A DNA stretch of 64,000 nt, from contig DEKK01000003.1 of assembly GCA_002353815.1 (NCBI GenBank), positions 339,002 to 403,001 on the forward strand, written 5' to 3'. The position numbers and the translations under genes are program-made. The DNA comes from Bifidobacteriaceae bacterium UBA2724 (GTDB lineage Bacteria > Actinomycetota > Actinomycetes > Actinomycetales > Bifidobacteriaceae). The notes beneath the pieces are model-generated. The model made no database searches and was not told where the DNA came from. It worked only from the letters and a program-made list of their open reading frames with translations. Shown here one piece after another: positions 1 through 9,600 of this stretch (position 1 is its first letter; each line of letters opens with the position of its first letter).

Positions 1-40
1 GCAGACGCGACTCAACGGCAACAGGTTCTAAGGAGCAAAA

Positions 41-277
41 ATGACAGAAGAGGAAACAACCGGCACCGGACACGACCCCGTGGAGACAGGGGACTCCTAC
101 CGTCCCGTGTTCCCGCCTGCGGTGCGCACGGCGGTCTACGTCGCTTGCCTGCTGGCGGGCGTCGCGGCCGTCGTCCTCGACGGCACCGGGCACGCCGACG
201 TCGGCGGCGTGGTCGCCACCGCCGCGAGCCTGCTCGCGGGCGGCTTCGGCGTCGCCTACAACCCGCTGCGCATGTAA
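41..277 (+). CDS. Small holin-like membrane protein
   Basis: This is a 78-residue protein with a good ribosome site (AAGGAG, 5 bases before the ATG). A charged, acidic N-terminus of about 25 residues is followed by two hydrophobic segments (about 29-46 and 54-72), a layout usual for actinophage holins and other small phage membrane proteins. It ends at a strong terminator. It lies between the window edge and the 3' end of ssrA, a classic prophage integration site, so a role as the lysis holin of a prophage lying to the left is a reasonable inference. No family is recognised with certainty, and it could equally be an ordinary small membrane protein. Confidence 0.55.
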   Translation: MTEEETTGTGHDPVETGDSYRPVFPPAVRTAVYVACLLAGVAAVVLDGTGHADVGGVVATAASLLAGGFGVAYNPLRM

Positions 278-288
278 GGATTCGACAA

Positions 289-327
289 GCCCCGCACCCC
301 TCGGAAAGGGGTGCGGGGCGTTTTTTC
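289..327 (+). terminator. Intrinsic terminator after the holin-like gene
   Basis: The sequence CCCCGCACCCC and its perfect complement form a GC-rich stem around a short GGAAA-type loop, followed directly by TTTTTT. It is a textbook rho-independent terminator 11 bases after the stop codon. Confidence 0.9.
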
Positions 328-350
328 GTTGCCGGACGGAGTCCGGCCGT

Positions 351-371
351 GGCAACATTTTGGCAACATTT
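351..371. repeat. Tandem GGCAACATTT repeats beside the ssrA 3' end
   Basis: Two exact copies of GGCAACATTT (351-360 and 362-371) sit one base apart, in an AT-richer stretch between the holin-like gene and the tmRNA terminator. Short direct repeats at this distance from a tRNA or tmRNA 3' end often serve as integrase arm-type sites. That role is inferred only, because no integrase gene is visible in the window. Confidence 0.4.
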
Positions 372-442
372 TTCGCAAAACAACGTGATTCACGTCATCA
401 GCATAAGCATGTGAGATTGGCGAAAATCGCTGAAAACACAAG

Positions 443-469
443 GGGACCCGCAATCTCTTGCGGGTCCCA
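443..469 (-). terminator. Terminator of ssrA
   Basis: GGGACCCGCAA and its complement form an 11-bp stem with a 5-base loop immediately beyond the mature 3' end of tmRNA on the minus strand. The following bases (CTTGTGTTTT) give a modest T-rich tail. Confidence 0.8.
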
Positions 470-474
470 AAAAG

Positions 475-868
475 TGGAGCCGCGGGGGATTGAACCCCGG
501 TCCGATGGCCGTACTCCCAGTCTTCTACGCGCGTAGTCCGCTGGCCGTTCGGCGGTTTTTCTGCCCCCATCGAATCGCGGACAACCGATGGCGAGCATAT
601 TCACAGTGAAAGTCCCGACGCAGCCCTGCGACCCGGCTGCGTCAGCAAGTCTTCTAAACGACGTTCAGCATCCTTCCGAAGACATGAAGGAGTGAGCGGA
701 GTACTACTCGCTGGTTAAAATCTGGCGCGAAGCTCAGGCAGCGAGAGTGAACTCAGTGCGATTAGATTTAGCACTTATTCTTTGCGGGAGGACATTAACG
801 AGAGGACCCCCGCGTTCTCGGCGCGCTTCCCTGCGACGAACAGACCACCGTCGAAACCAATCGGCCCC
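475..868 (-). ncRNA. ssrA: Transfer-messenger RNA (tmRNA)
   Basis: This is the one-piece tmRNA that rescues stalled ribosomes and tags their products for proteolysis. The 5' end on the minus strand reads GGGGCCGATTGGTTTCGAC, the tmRNA signature. The 3' end carries a TTCAATCCCCCG T-arm and CGGCTCC, which pairs with GGGGCCG as a 7-bp acceptor stem with one G-U pair. The discriminator base is at 475. The terminal CCA is not encoded (the next bases are CTTT) and must be added enzymatically. The internal tag frame ends at 734-736 (TGA) and encodes AKSNRTEFTLAA, with the expected LAA degron. The length, about 394 nt, is normal for actinobacteria. Confidence 0.97.
734..772 (-). other. tmRNA proteolysis-tag reading frame
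   Basis: Twelve codons plus TGA inside ssrA read AKSNRTEFTLAA. The C-terminal LAA is the ClpXP-type degron. The AKSNRTEF start is the form I associate with Bifidobacterium and is one of the better taxonomic hints in the window. The exact resume codon (the GCT alanine at 772-770, or a neighbouring codon) cannot be fixed from sequence alone. Confidence 0.9.
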
Positions 869-973
869 GGTGAACCGTCGATCGAAGCGAATCGATGCAG
901 TTCGGTTTTCAATATGCAAGCGGTATCCATCCGCGGAATGCCATGATACAACATCATCGCGCGGTGGCAAAGG

Positions 974-1017
974 AACGCCGGCAGTTTTCCGCTCTGGGCG
1001 TAAAAACTGCCGGCGTT
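974..1017 (-). terminator. Hairpin between cytX-like gene and ssrA
   Basis: A 15-bp perfect inverted repeat (AACGCCGGCAGTTTT at 974-988, complement at 1003-1017) lies 55 bases beyond the stop of the permease gene. The T-tract outside the stem is weak, but the stem is too long to be chance. It probably ends the permease transcript before ssrA. Confidence 0.75.
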
Positions 1018-1071
1018 GCGTTAGTGTGCGTCAACCTCGGCGGGGCGAGCCGTTGCCGGGCTGGAACGCCC

Positions 1072-2361
1072 TCACTTCGCCGAATCCGCCGCCTTCGGTT
1101 CGGATTCGGCGGTTTCAGACGCGGTTGGCTGTGGCTTGCGGACGGCCATGGCCTTGCGCACCTGGCCCACGCACAGCGCAAGCACAAGCGTCAGCACCAT
1201 GTCGATGAGCGTGTAGCCCACCGGGGTGTCGATGGACATCAGCAGGCGGTAGGCCACGAATCCGACGAACCACACGATGAGGTTCGGCCAGTCGAAGGCG
1301 TCATGCTCGGTGTCACGGTGCAGGAAATAGAAGTCCGCGATCATGACGGCGACCATCGGCGCGAAAACCGATCCGATGAGATACAGGAAGTTCGTGATGT
1401 CATCCATCACCCAGATCATCGCGGCGGCGGTGCCGAGGACGGTCGCCGCAATGGCCATCCATTTGCCGGGGATCTTGGAGACCACGGATTCGCCCGAGAT
1501 GCCCGCCGACCATGCGTCGAGGTACGTGGTGGTCACCGTGGAGAACACGACGATGAGGAGCCCGGCGATGCCCATGCCGGCGCTCACCATGATCTGCGAG
1601 ATGTCGGAGGTGCCGGTGTACATGGCCGCACCCATGCCGATGACGAACATCCAGATGCTCACCAGGCCATACACGACTGTGCTGGCGACGGTCGCGCCCA
1701 GAGGCTTCTCCGCCTCGCGCGTGTAATCGCTCACCACGGGGAGCCAGCTCAGCGGCATCGAGACGGCGAGCTCCACTGCGGCGCCGAAGGTGAACGTGTC
1801 GTCGAGGGTGGACCCCGCCGCGGCGCCTGAGAAGAAGATGACCTTGCACAGGACGATGGTGAGGATGAACAGCAGGGCCATGGCCACGGTGTTCATCTTG
1901 CCGAGGTTCTCCACGCCGATGGCGATCCACAGCAGCACGAGCGCGCCGATGACCAGCGCCCACAGCCACGGGGCGCCCGGGAACGCGGTCGACGCCGAGA
2001 TGGAGCCGTCGTAGACCATGATGGACGTCCATCCGACGAGCTGGATGATGTTGAGGATGGCGAACAGCTGCCCGCCGATGCGACCGAAGCTCATCTTCAC
2101 CGTCTCCATGGCGCTTTTGCGCGTGCGGGCGCCGATGTAGCCGGCGAGGAAGAACATCGTGCATCCGATGACGTGGCCGAGGACTATGGCGGCGAGGCCG
2201 CGTGCGAAGCCGAGGGACGCGAAGTAGGTGCCGGTCATGATCTCGGCGACGGAGACACCGGCGCCGAACCAGATGAGGGAGTTATCGAAGATGGATGTGC
2301 GCTGCGGCGTGTCGGGCGTCGCGGACGGCGTGGCAGAGCTGATGCTGTTGTTGTCGGTCAA
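1072..2361 (-). CDS. cytX: NCS1-family permease, CytX-like (hydroxymethylpyrimidine/cytosine type)
   Basis: This inner-membrane nucleobase-type transporter of the NCS1 family has about 12 hydrophobic segments across 429 residues. The N-terminus (FDNSLIWFGAGVSVAE, TGTYFASLG) is typical of CytX, the predicted carrier of the thiamine precursor hydroxymethylpyrimidine. The reading frame stays open a further 70 codons upstream, but that part is low-complexity and lacks membrane character. The best start is the TTG at 2361, with AGGAGA 8 bases before it. No TPP riboswitch is visible upstream, unlike many cytX genes. Thiamine genes elsewhere in the window support the assignment only loosely, and cytosine or another base remains possible. 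Confidence 0.8.
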   Translation of the reverse strand: MTDNNSISSATPSATPDTPQRTSIFDNSLIWFGAGVSVAEIMTGTYFASLGFARGLAAIVLGHVIGCTMFFLAGYIGARTRKSAMETVKMSFGRIGGQLFAILNIIQLVGWTSIMVYDGSISASTAFPGAPWLWALVIGALVLLWIAIGVENLGKMNTVAMALLFILTIVLCKVIFFSGAAAGSTLDDTFTFGAAVELAVSMPLSWLPVVSDYTREAEKPLGATVASTVVYGLVSIWMFVIGMGAAMYTGTSDISQIMVSAGMGIAGLLIVVFSTVTTTYLDAWSAGISGESVVSKIPGKWMAIAATVLGTAAAMIWVMDDITNFLYLIGSVFAPMVAVMIADFYFLHRDTEHDAFDWPNLIVWFVGFVAYRLLMSIDTPVGYTLIDMVLTLVLALCVGQVRKAMAVRKPQPTASETAESEPKAADSAK

Positions 2362-2583
2362 AACCTGATTCTCCTGTGACGGAACGCGGCCGCGGCGCGG
2401 GTCATGTGCGGCGATTCCGCTGCGCCCATGGCATGGCGCCGCCGTCCGTCTCTCGTGCGCCGGGACGTGCCCTTGTCGCGGCGCGGAATGGTGCGGCCCG
2501 TCGCATTCTGCCCAATCCGGCTGGCCGTGGTGACAGCTCACACAATAACCGCAGGACACGCCATTTGACAAGACCCGCTTTCC

Positions 2584-2620
2584 GGCCTGGCCCCGCTGCG
2601 CGCACCGACGGGGCCAGGCC
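2584..2620 (-). terminator. Hairpin after the Xaa-Pro aminopeptidase gene
   Basis: GGCCTGGCCCCG pairs perfectly with CGGGGCCAGGCC around a 13-base loop, just past the aminopeptidase stop codon on the minus strand. The tail is only weakly T-rich. Confidence 0.6.
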
Positions 2621-2626
2621 GCGCGG

Positions 2627-4216
2627 TCAGGCCTGCGGCGCGAGCGCGGCGCGTTCGGTCATCCAGGCCTCCACGTCCTCGACCTTCTTCGGAATGCCGA
2701 TGGACAGCCATTCGGGGCCGTTCTCGGTCATGAGCACGTCGTCTTCGACGCGGATGCCGATGCCGCGGAACTGGGGCGGGACGAGCATGTCGTTCGCCTT
2801 GAAATACAGACCGGGCTCGATGGTGAACGTCATGCCCGGGGCCAGCTTGGCGCCCTGGTAATGCTCGAAACGCGCCTGCGAGCAGTCGTGGACGTCGAGG
2901 CCCAGGTGATGCGCCACGCCGCAGGCATGCCACCGGCGGTGCTGCTGGCCCTCGGGGCTCAGCGCCTCCTCGACGCTCACCGGGAGGATTCCCCATTCGT
3001 GCAGGGCCTCGGCGAGCACGCGCATGCAGGCGTCGTGGATGTCGGAATACGTGCGCCCTGGCTGCGCGGCCTCGAAGCCGGCCTGCTGGGCGTCGAGCAC
3101 GACCTGGTAGAGCTCGCGCTGGAACGACGTGAAACGGCCGCTCGCCGGGAACGTGCGCGTGATGTCGGACGTGTAGAGGCTGTTGACCTCCACGCCGGCG
3201 TCGATGAGCAGCAGCCCGCCGGCGTCGATCTGGCCGTCGTTGCGCATCCAGTGCAGCGTGGCGGCGTGCTCGCCGTAGGCGACGATGGTGCCGTAGCCCT
3301 CGTCGTTGCCTTCTTCGCGGGCGTTCGCGTTGAACGCGCCCTCGAGGATCCTTTCGCTGCGCGGCTTGCCGATTGCGCGGGGGAGCGCAGTGAGCATCCG
3401 GTCGAAGCCATCCTTCGTCGCCGCGATGGCCTTGCGCATCTCGCCGATCTCGTAGGAATCCTTGATCATGCGATGTTCGGACGCCTTCTCATACAGCGCG
3501 TCGTCGTCGGCGTCGTTGGCCTCGCGGTCCGGGAAGCCGTTCTCCTCGCGGATCTGCTCGACCATGGCGGAGACCTCGGCGTCCGTGCGGCGCAGCACGC
3601 GCAGCTGCACCGCGCCCGGGCCCACGTCCTTGGCAAGGGCGTCGCGCAGCGTGGCGATGTCCGCCGTCGGAATCCCCGTCATCACGTTCATCTCGGACAG
3701 GCCGGGGCGCGCCCCGACCCAGTACTCGCCGTAGGCGGCGCTCATGTAGTAATCCTGCGTCGTCTGGTCGGAGCGCGGGTGGAGGAACAGCCTGGGCTCG
3801 TGCGTCTTGCCCGCCTTCGCCTCGTCGGAATCCGGGTCAACGGGGTTGAGCACCAGCACGGCGCCCGGCTCGAAGTCCTCGCCCAGGCCCGTGTAGTAGG
3901 CGAATGCGCTGTCGGGACGGAACGCGTAGTCGCAGTCGTCGTTGCGCACCTTGGCGGTCCCGGCGGGGATCACCAGGCGCTCCCCGGGGAACTTCGCACC
4001 GAGCTCGGCGATGCGGCGTGGTGTGAAGGCGCTGGATTCCAGCGGCTTCACGTCGTTCTTCTCTTCGCCCCATCCCGTGAGCATGTAGTCCTTGAACGCC
4101 TGGGAGCGCGGGCGGAGCGTGCGGTTGTGCCGACGTGCATTAGGATCCATCCCGGCTGTGCGCGCGACCTTGACGCCGGCGTCCTGCCCGGGGTTCGTGC
4201 CTTCCTGTTCGGCCAT
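2627..4216 (-). CDS. pepP: Xaa-Pro aminopeptidase (aminopeptidase P, M24B)
   Basis: This cytosolic metallopeptidase removes an N-terminal residue preceding proline. It is 529 residues from the ATG at 4216, which has an ideal GAGGAGG ribosome site; the longer open frame upstream is not coding-like. The N-terminal aminopeptidase-P domain (about 55-200) is followed by the pita-bread catalytic domain. Dinuclear-metal ligands are visible: LLLIDAG and SDITRTFP (two aspartates), then the histidine in GVAHHLGLDVHD, FTIEPGLY and the glutamate in GIRIEDD-like GIRVEDDVL. The length fits the long actinobacterial PepP group. It is the last of its own unit, with cytX downstream after a 265-base gap. Confidence 0.95.
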   Translation of the reverse strand: MAEQEGTNPGQDAGVKVARTAGMDPNARRHNRTLRPRSQAFKDYMLTGWGEEKNDVKPLESSAFTPRRIAELGAKFPGERLVIPAGTAKVRNDDCDYAFRPDSAFAYYTGLGEDFEPGAVLVLNPVDPDSDEAKAGKTHEPRLFLHPRSDQTTQDYYMSAAYGEYWVGARPGLSEMNVMTGIPTADIATLRDALAKDVGPGAVQLRVLRRTDAEVSAMVEQIREENGFPDREANDADDDALYEKASEHRMIKDSYEIGEMRKAIAATKDGFDRMLTALPRAIGKPRSERILEGAFNANAREEGNDEGYGTIVAYGEHAATLHWMRNDGQIDAGGLLLIDAGVEVNSLYTSDITRTFPASGRFTSFQRELYQVVLDAQQAGFEAAQPGRTYSDIHDACMRVLAEALHEWGILPVSVEEALSPEGQQHRRWHACGVAHHLGLDVHDCSQARFEHYQGAKLAPGMTFTIEPGLYFKANDMLVPPQFRGIGIRVEDDVLMTENGPEWLSIGIPKKVEDVEAWMTERAALAPQA

Positions 4217-4545
4217 TGTGCCTCCTCGAATCGGATATGCGGCCCCCGTGCATGCGGCCTGCGCGGCGGCGTGCACCGTGGCGGTGCGCAGGTGCGAGGG
4301 GGCGCTTCGTGCGCTTCCCACTATAGGGCGGCATGGGGTGGCGTGCGGCGTCGTGGATGGGCCGGTGCCATCGCCTCTCTCCGGCTGTCGTTTTCGCGCC
4401 GCGCAAAGGGTGGAATGAAGGGTGAAAATGCTGTTGGTTTGGCATGAGTTCCCGGCGTCGCGGATCCATTCGGTTCTTCGACGTCGGGGCCCGCCCCGCG
4501 GCTTTTCGCAGAGATCACAATTATCATTCACCTGGAGGTCGGAGT
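4217..4545. other. Divergent intergenic region, pepP / pilin
   Basis: The 329 bases between two divergent starts contain no convincing gene. On the minus strand TATAGT (4325-4320) is a possible -10 for pepP, giving a leader of about 95 bases; its -35 is poor. On the plus strand the last 20 bases hold the GGAGG ribosome site of the pilin gene. Confidence 0.5.
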
Positions 4546-5037
4546 ATGTCTTCGGTCTGTGGCGCATCGGAGCGCCGAAACGGGCGCGAGAGGGGATTCA
4601 CCCTCGTCGAGCTGCTTGTCGTCGTCATCATCATCGGTATCCTTGCAGCCGTCTCGGTGCCGATCTATCTCAACCAACGCAAGGCGGCGTGGGATTCCGC
4701 GGCGCTGAATGACGCCAAGAACGCGCAGACGGCGATTGAAACGGCCATGGCTGCCAACAACGGCACGCTGACCGGCATCTCCATCAGCGGCTATTCGGTG
4801 TCGAGCACCGGGCACGTGCATGGCGTGGCCAATCCGTGCGACGGCACGCAGGCGCAGGCGACGAGCATGGACATCCGCAAGGTGGGGCGCGACGTGGGCG
4901 TGATCACCTGCTCCGCGGGCGTCTCCCTCGAGATCGTGCCGAACGGCGCCAGATACACCATCACGGCGCACCATGTCAACGGCACCGCCACCTATTCCTA
5001 CGATTCCGCGACCGACGCGGCCGTCCACAAGGTCTGA
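4546..5037 (+). CDS. Type IV pilin-like prepilin
   Basis: This is a 163-residue secreted or pilus subunit. Residues 18-40 form the class III signal: a basic leader ending RG, then FTLVELLVVVIIIGILAAV, with the cleavage glycine, conserved Phe+1 and Glu+5. A helix and a small globular C-terminal domain with two cysteines follow. GGAGG at 4534 supports the ATG at 4546 rather than upstream codons. No prepilin peptidase, ATPase or other pilin lies nearby, so assembly would need machinery encoded elsewhere. It could be a major pilin or a competence-type pseudopilin. Confidence 0.88.
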   Translation: MSSVCGASERRNGRERGFTLVELLVVVIIIGILAAVSVPIYLNQRKAAWDSAALNDAKNAQTAIETAMAANNGTLTGISISGYSVSSTGHVHGVANPCDGTQAQATSMDIRKVGRDVGVITCSAGVSLEIVPNGARYTITAHHVNGTATYSYDSATDAAVHKV

Positions 5038-5188
5038 CGTACGTGGGGCGCCGGCGACGTGTCGGTGCGCCGCCGGCGCCCCATGCATAAGGGGTCGTGC
5101 ATTTCGCCGCATTCGCCTAATATCTAAGGAGTGTGTGCCGCGCGGAACCCATGCCGCGCCGCCATGGCAAGGAGAGTGAGACGAATAC

Positions 5189-6637
5189 ATGTCCTTCGAG
5201 CATCCGAATCGCGATAACAAGAAGCTTGACGACGTCTACCGCGACATCATGAAGCGCGCCCCCGAGCACGACTTCGAACCGTCGCTGGACCGTATGCAGA
5301 TGATTCTGGATCTTCTCGGACATCCGGAGCAGTCGTTCCGCGTGATCCACGTCACCGGCACGAACGGCAAGGGCAGCACCGCCCGCATGGCAGAGGCCCT
5401 GTGCCGCGCCTACGGCCTGCGCACCGGCCTGTACACGTCGCCGCATCTCGAATCCGTCACCGAGCGCATCGCCATCGACGGCCAGCAACTGAGCGACGAC
5501 GATTTCATCGATGTCTACGACCAGGTCAAGGACTTCATCAAGCTGGTCGACGAGCGCAGCACCGCGAACGGCGGCCCGCGCATGAGCTTCTTCGAAGTGC
5601 TCACCACGATGGCGATCTGGGCGTTCGCCGACGCCCCCGTGGACGTCGCCATCGTCGAGGTCGGCATGGGCGGCCGTTGGGACGCCACGAACGTGCTCGA
5701 CGCCGACGCCGCGATCATCGGCCCCGTCGACATGGACCACATGCAGTGGCTCGGCGACACCGTCGAGAAGATCGCAGGGGAGAAGTCGGGCATCATCAAG
5801 CACGGCAGCACCGTCGTCATAGGCCCCCAGCCCCACGCCGAGGAGGTCATGCCGATCCTGCTCGAGCAGGCCAGGAAGGTCGGCGCCGCACAGGTGATCC
5901 GCGACGGCGAAGAGATGAACGTCGTCAGCCGCACGCCGGCGGTCGGCGGCCAGGTGGCCACCTTGCAGACGCCGAACGGGACTTACGAGGACGTGCCGAT
6001 CGCCATGTTCGGCGAGCATCAGGCGCACAACGCGCTATCGGCTCTCGCCGCCGCCGAGGTCGTGGTGCCGGTGGCCGGCGCGCTCAACGGCGATGTCGTC
6101 GCCAAGGCCTTCAGCGGCGTGCGCGTGCCCGGGCGCATCGAGACGATCCGCACGTCCCCCACGATCATCCTCGACGGCGGGCACAACGTGCAGGCCGTCA
6201 CGGCGCTGCGCAAAGCCATCGAAGAGAACTATAACTTCCAGCAGCTCGTCGGCGTCACCTCGATGATGGCCGACAAAGAGGTCGAGGATGTGCTCGGCGT
6301 CATGGAGCCGCTGCTTTCCGAGCTCATCGTGACGCAGAACTCCTGGTCCCCGCGCGTCATGAAGGCCGAGGACATGGAGAAGATCGCCGACGGCGTGTTC
6401 GGACCCGACCGCGTGACGCGCATCGACGACCTTCCGGATGCCATCCAGGCCGCAGTCGACAAGGTGGACGCCGCCGATGACACCGGTGTGGGTTACGGCC
6501 GCGGCGTGCTCGTGTTCGGCAGCTTCGTCACGGTGGGCGATGCGCGCCGTCTGCTCGAGGAGAGACCCAACAAGGACCTGCTCAAGCCCAAGTCGGAACG
6601 CGTCGCAGGCGACGAAGGGCTGGGGTCCGCCGACTGA
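5189..6637 (+). CDS. folC: Folylpolyglutamate synthase / dihydrofolate synthase
   Basis: This Mur-ligase-family enzyme adds glutamate to dihydropteroate and/or tetrahydrofolates using ATP. Its 482 residues include the FolC P-loop VTGTNGKGST (about 54-63), YTSPHLESVTERI, a central EVGMGGRWDATN, the lysine-bearing EKSGIIK and a C-terminal LDGGHNVQA substrate domain. The ATG follows AAGGAGA by about 13 bases. Smc starts 58 bases downstream, so the two may be cotranscribed. Confidence 0.95.
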   Translation: MSFEHPNRDNKKLDDVYRDIMKRAPEHDFEPSLDRMQMILDLLGHPEQSFRVIHVTGTNGKGSTARMAEALCRAYGLRTGLYTSPHLESVTERIAIDGQQLSDDDFIDVYDQVKDFIKLVDERSTANGGPRMSFFEVLTTMAIWAFADAPVDVAIVEVGMGGRWDATNVLDADAAIIGPVDMDHMQWLGDTVEKIAGEKSGIIKHGSTVVIGPQPHAEEVMPILLEQARKVGAAQVIRDGEEMNVVSRTPAVGGQVATLQTPNGTYEDVPIAMFGEHQAHNALSALAAAEVVVPVAGALNGDVVAKAFSGVRVPGRIETIRTSPTIILDGGHNVQAVTALRKAIEENYNFQQLVGVTSMMADKEVEDVLGVMEPLLSELIVTQNSWSPRVMKAEDMEKIADGVFGPDRVTRIDDLPDAIQAAVDKVDAADDTGVGYGRGVLVFGSFVTVGDARRLLEERPNKDLLKPKSERVAGDEGLGSAD

Positions 6638-6695
6638 CCGCTTCCGGCCCACGCCCAAACCTTCCCCGTCCAACCGGCAACCTAAGCAAGGAATC

Positions 6696-9600
6696 ATGTA
6701 CGTCAAGGAACTCACGCTCCGCGGCTTCAAATCGTTCGCGAACCCCACGACGCTGCGTTTCGAACCAGGCGTGACCGCCATCATCGGCCCCAACGGGTCG
6801 GGGAAATCCAACATCGTCGACGCGCTGGCCTGGGTCATGGGCGAGCAGGGCGCCAAAAGCCTGCGCGGCACCTCCATGGAGGATGTGATCTTCGCCGGCA
6901 CCAGCACCCGTCCGCCCATGGGTCGGGCCCAGGTGAGCCTCACCATCGACAACTCCGACGGCACGCTCGACATCGAATATTCCGAGGTCACGATCAGCCG
7001 CACGATCTATCGCAACGGCGGGTCGGAATACGCCATCAACGGTTCCCCCGTGAGGCTTCTCGACGTGCAGGAGCTCCTCAGCGACACCGGCCTCGGCGCG
7101 CACATGCACGTCGTGGTGGGGCAGGGGCGCCTCGATTCGATCCTGCGCGCCACGCCTGCCGACAACCGGGGGTTCATCGAAGAGGCCGCCGGGATTCTCA
7201 AGCACCGCAAACGCAAGGAACGCGCGCTGCGCAAGCTGCAGAACACCCAGGAGAACCTCGACCGCCTCGACGACCTGCTCAAGGAAATCCACCGGCAGCT
7301 CGGCCCCCTGCGGCGGCAGGCGCGGGTCTCGAAACGCGCCGACAGCATCCATGTCGCGCTGAGGGACGCCCAATGCCGCCTGTATGCCGACGATGCGTCG
7401 AAGCTCCAGGCGTCGCGCGACGAGGTGCGCGACAAACTCTCCGACGTCCGGTCCCGTCTGGGCGAGCAACAGCGCGAGCTGGCGGCGACGAAAGTGCAGA
7501 TCGAACGCCTCGAGGCGATGGCGAGTGAATCCAGCCCCGCGTTGCAAAGGCTCAGCCAGTCATGGCATGAGCTCGGGCAGGTGCAGGAACGGCTCGAATC
7601 CCTGTCGCGTCTCGCACAGGAGCGCGCCCGGTCCTTCGAATCCCAGATAGCCCAGCCGTCGGGCGATGACCCGGAGATGCTGGCACGCCGCGCCGACGAA
7701 CTGGACGCCCAGGCGGCCGAAAGCCAGTCGGACGCCACCGCCCGCAAGCTCGAGCTTGAAAAAGCGACGGAGGCGCGCGCCGAAGCCGAGAAGCAGCTCG
7801 CTTCGATACGGCAGACATTGACCGAACTGCGCCGCACATCGCAGGAGCGCGACGCCCGCATCGCAAAGCTGCGAGAGCAGATCGCGCGCGAGCAGGCGCT
7901 CGTCCAGTCCGACACACAGCGCAAAACCGACGCCGACGGGCAGCGCGCGACCTTCGAGACGCAGCTCGCCGAGGCACGGGAACGTCTCGAATCCCTGGAA
8001 TCCACGGTGCGCGACACCGGTGAATCCGAAAGCCAGGCGGAGCTTGACATGACGCGCGAAGCCTGTGACAAGGCACGCCAGACCCGAGACGCCGCCGCGA
8101 ACGAGCAGCGCAAGCTCGACAGCGAGGCGATTGGATTGCAGGCCAAGGCCGACGCGCTGGACGACACGCTCAACAGCCATGACGGTTCCGCCGACCTTGC
8201 CGCGAACGGCGTGGCAACGCTGGGGCGTCTCGCCGACTGGATCACCGTGGACGATGGCTGGGAGGACGCCATGGCGCATGCGCTTGGTCCTTTCGCCGGG
8301 GCGGTGGTGCTTCCCGGATACCCGGACGTGGTGAAGGCGCTCGATGGTCTCGACGGCAAGGCCGTGATGCTGTCGCCTTGCACAGACCAGGGCGCCGGCG
8401 CTGGGGGTGCCGCCGCCGATGCATCCCGTCCCGCGATGCCTGCCGGGACGCGCCCCGCGGGTGAGCTTATCGGGCCCAGCCCCCACGCGACCGACCAGCG
8501 CACCGCCCGGGGAGTGGTCGCCTCGCTGCGCATCCTCCTGTCCGACGTGCTCGTGGCCGACACCGTGGAATCCGCAGCGTCCGCGCTCGCGGCCGACGGG
8601 GCCGGATGGTCGCAGGCCGTGACACGCGACGGACGCATGCTCAATGCCGTCGGCGGCATCGCGGGAGGCACCTCGGTGCCGTCCGACATCTCTCTTGCCG
8701 CGCGTCGCGACAAAGCCCTTGAGCTCCTTGCCGATGTCACGCGCCGCCGTGACGAAGCCACGTCCAGGCTCGACGAGGCCAACCGGGCTTATGCGCAGGC
8801 GCGTTCCGTCGTCGACGCCGCGAAGGCGCGGGTGACCGAACGCCGTGTCAAGGCGCAGGAGGCCCGCCGCAATCTGGAGGCCGCGTCGTCATCCGTCTCC
8901 AGCCTTGAGCGCCGCGTCCAGGACGTCCAGCGCCGCATCGCGCAGATCGAGCAGGAAGCCGACGGGCGCCGTCGGAACATCGATAGTCTGAACGACGAGC
9001 TCGACGTGGCGCAGTCCACGAAGGACGAGCAGATGGACTTCGACGAAGTCCAGGCGAGAGAGAAGTCCTTGGAATCCGAGCTGTCGCAGCAGCGCGAAAG
9101 CGAAATCCGCGCGCGCATCGCCTGGAGCGACGCCGACAAGCGCTATCAGTCGCTCGTCCGCCAATCGGGGATGCTGCGCGACAACGCGCGGCAGGCATGG
9201 GAGCGTCGCATCCGCGTCGAAGCCCGCAACGAGCGGCTCGCCAAGCAGGCGCACGACGCACGCTGCATCGGGGATCTGGCCGCTGCCGCGGCACGGCGCA
9301 TGGCCGCGCACATCGAGCATGCGCAGACCGAACGCGAACGGGTGCAGTCGGAGGCGTCGGCGCATGACAGCGAGCTCGCGCAGCTTCGGAAACACCGCAA
9401 CGAGATAGAGCCCGTGGTGTCGGGGCTGCAGAACGACGAGCATGACCTCGACGTGCGCCGCGAACGCCTCGCCACCGAATTCGGTGGCCTTCGGCAGAAG
9501 GTCTCCGACGACCTGGGGATGGACATGGACGAGCTCATCGCCGATTTCGGACCTGACGTGCCCGTGCCGGTGCTTGACGACGAGGGCCATGTGATCGAGC

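Noticed and set aside
895..1830. Long plus-strand frame over the permease gene
   Set aside because: It is a histidine/arginine-rich shadow of the minus-strand permease and overlaps the end of ssrA.
2362..2571. Upstream extension of the CytX-like frame by 70 codons
   Set aside because: It is low-complexity, lacks membrane character, and a good ribosome site precedes the TTG at 2361.
2362..2580. TPP riboswitch upstream of the CytX-like gene
   Set aside because: Neither the CTGAGA nor the GGGTAATGCC element is present on the minus strand.
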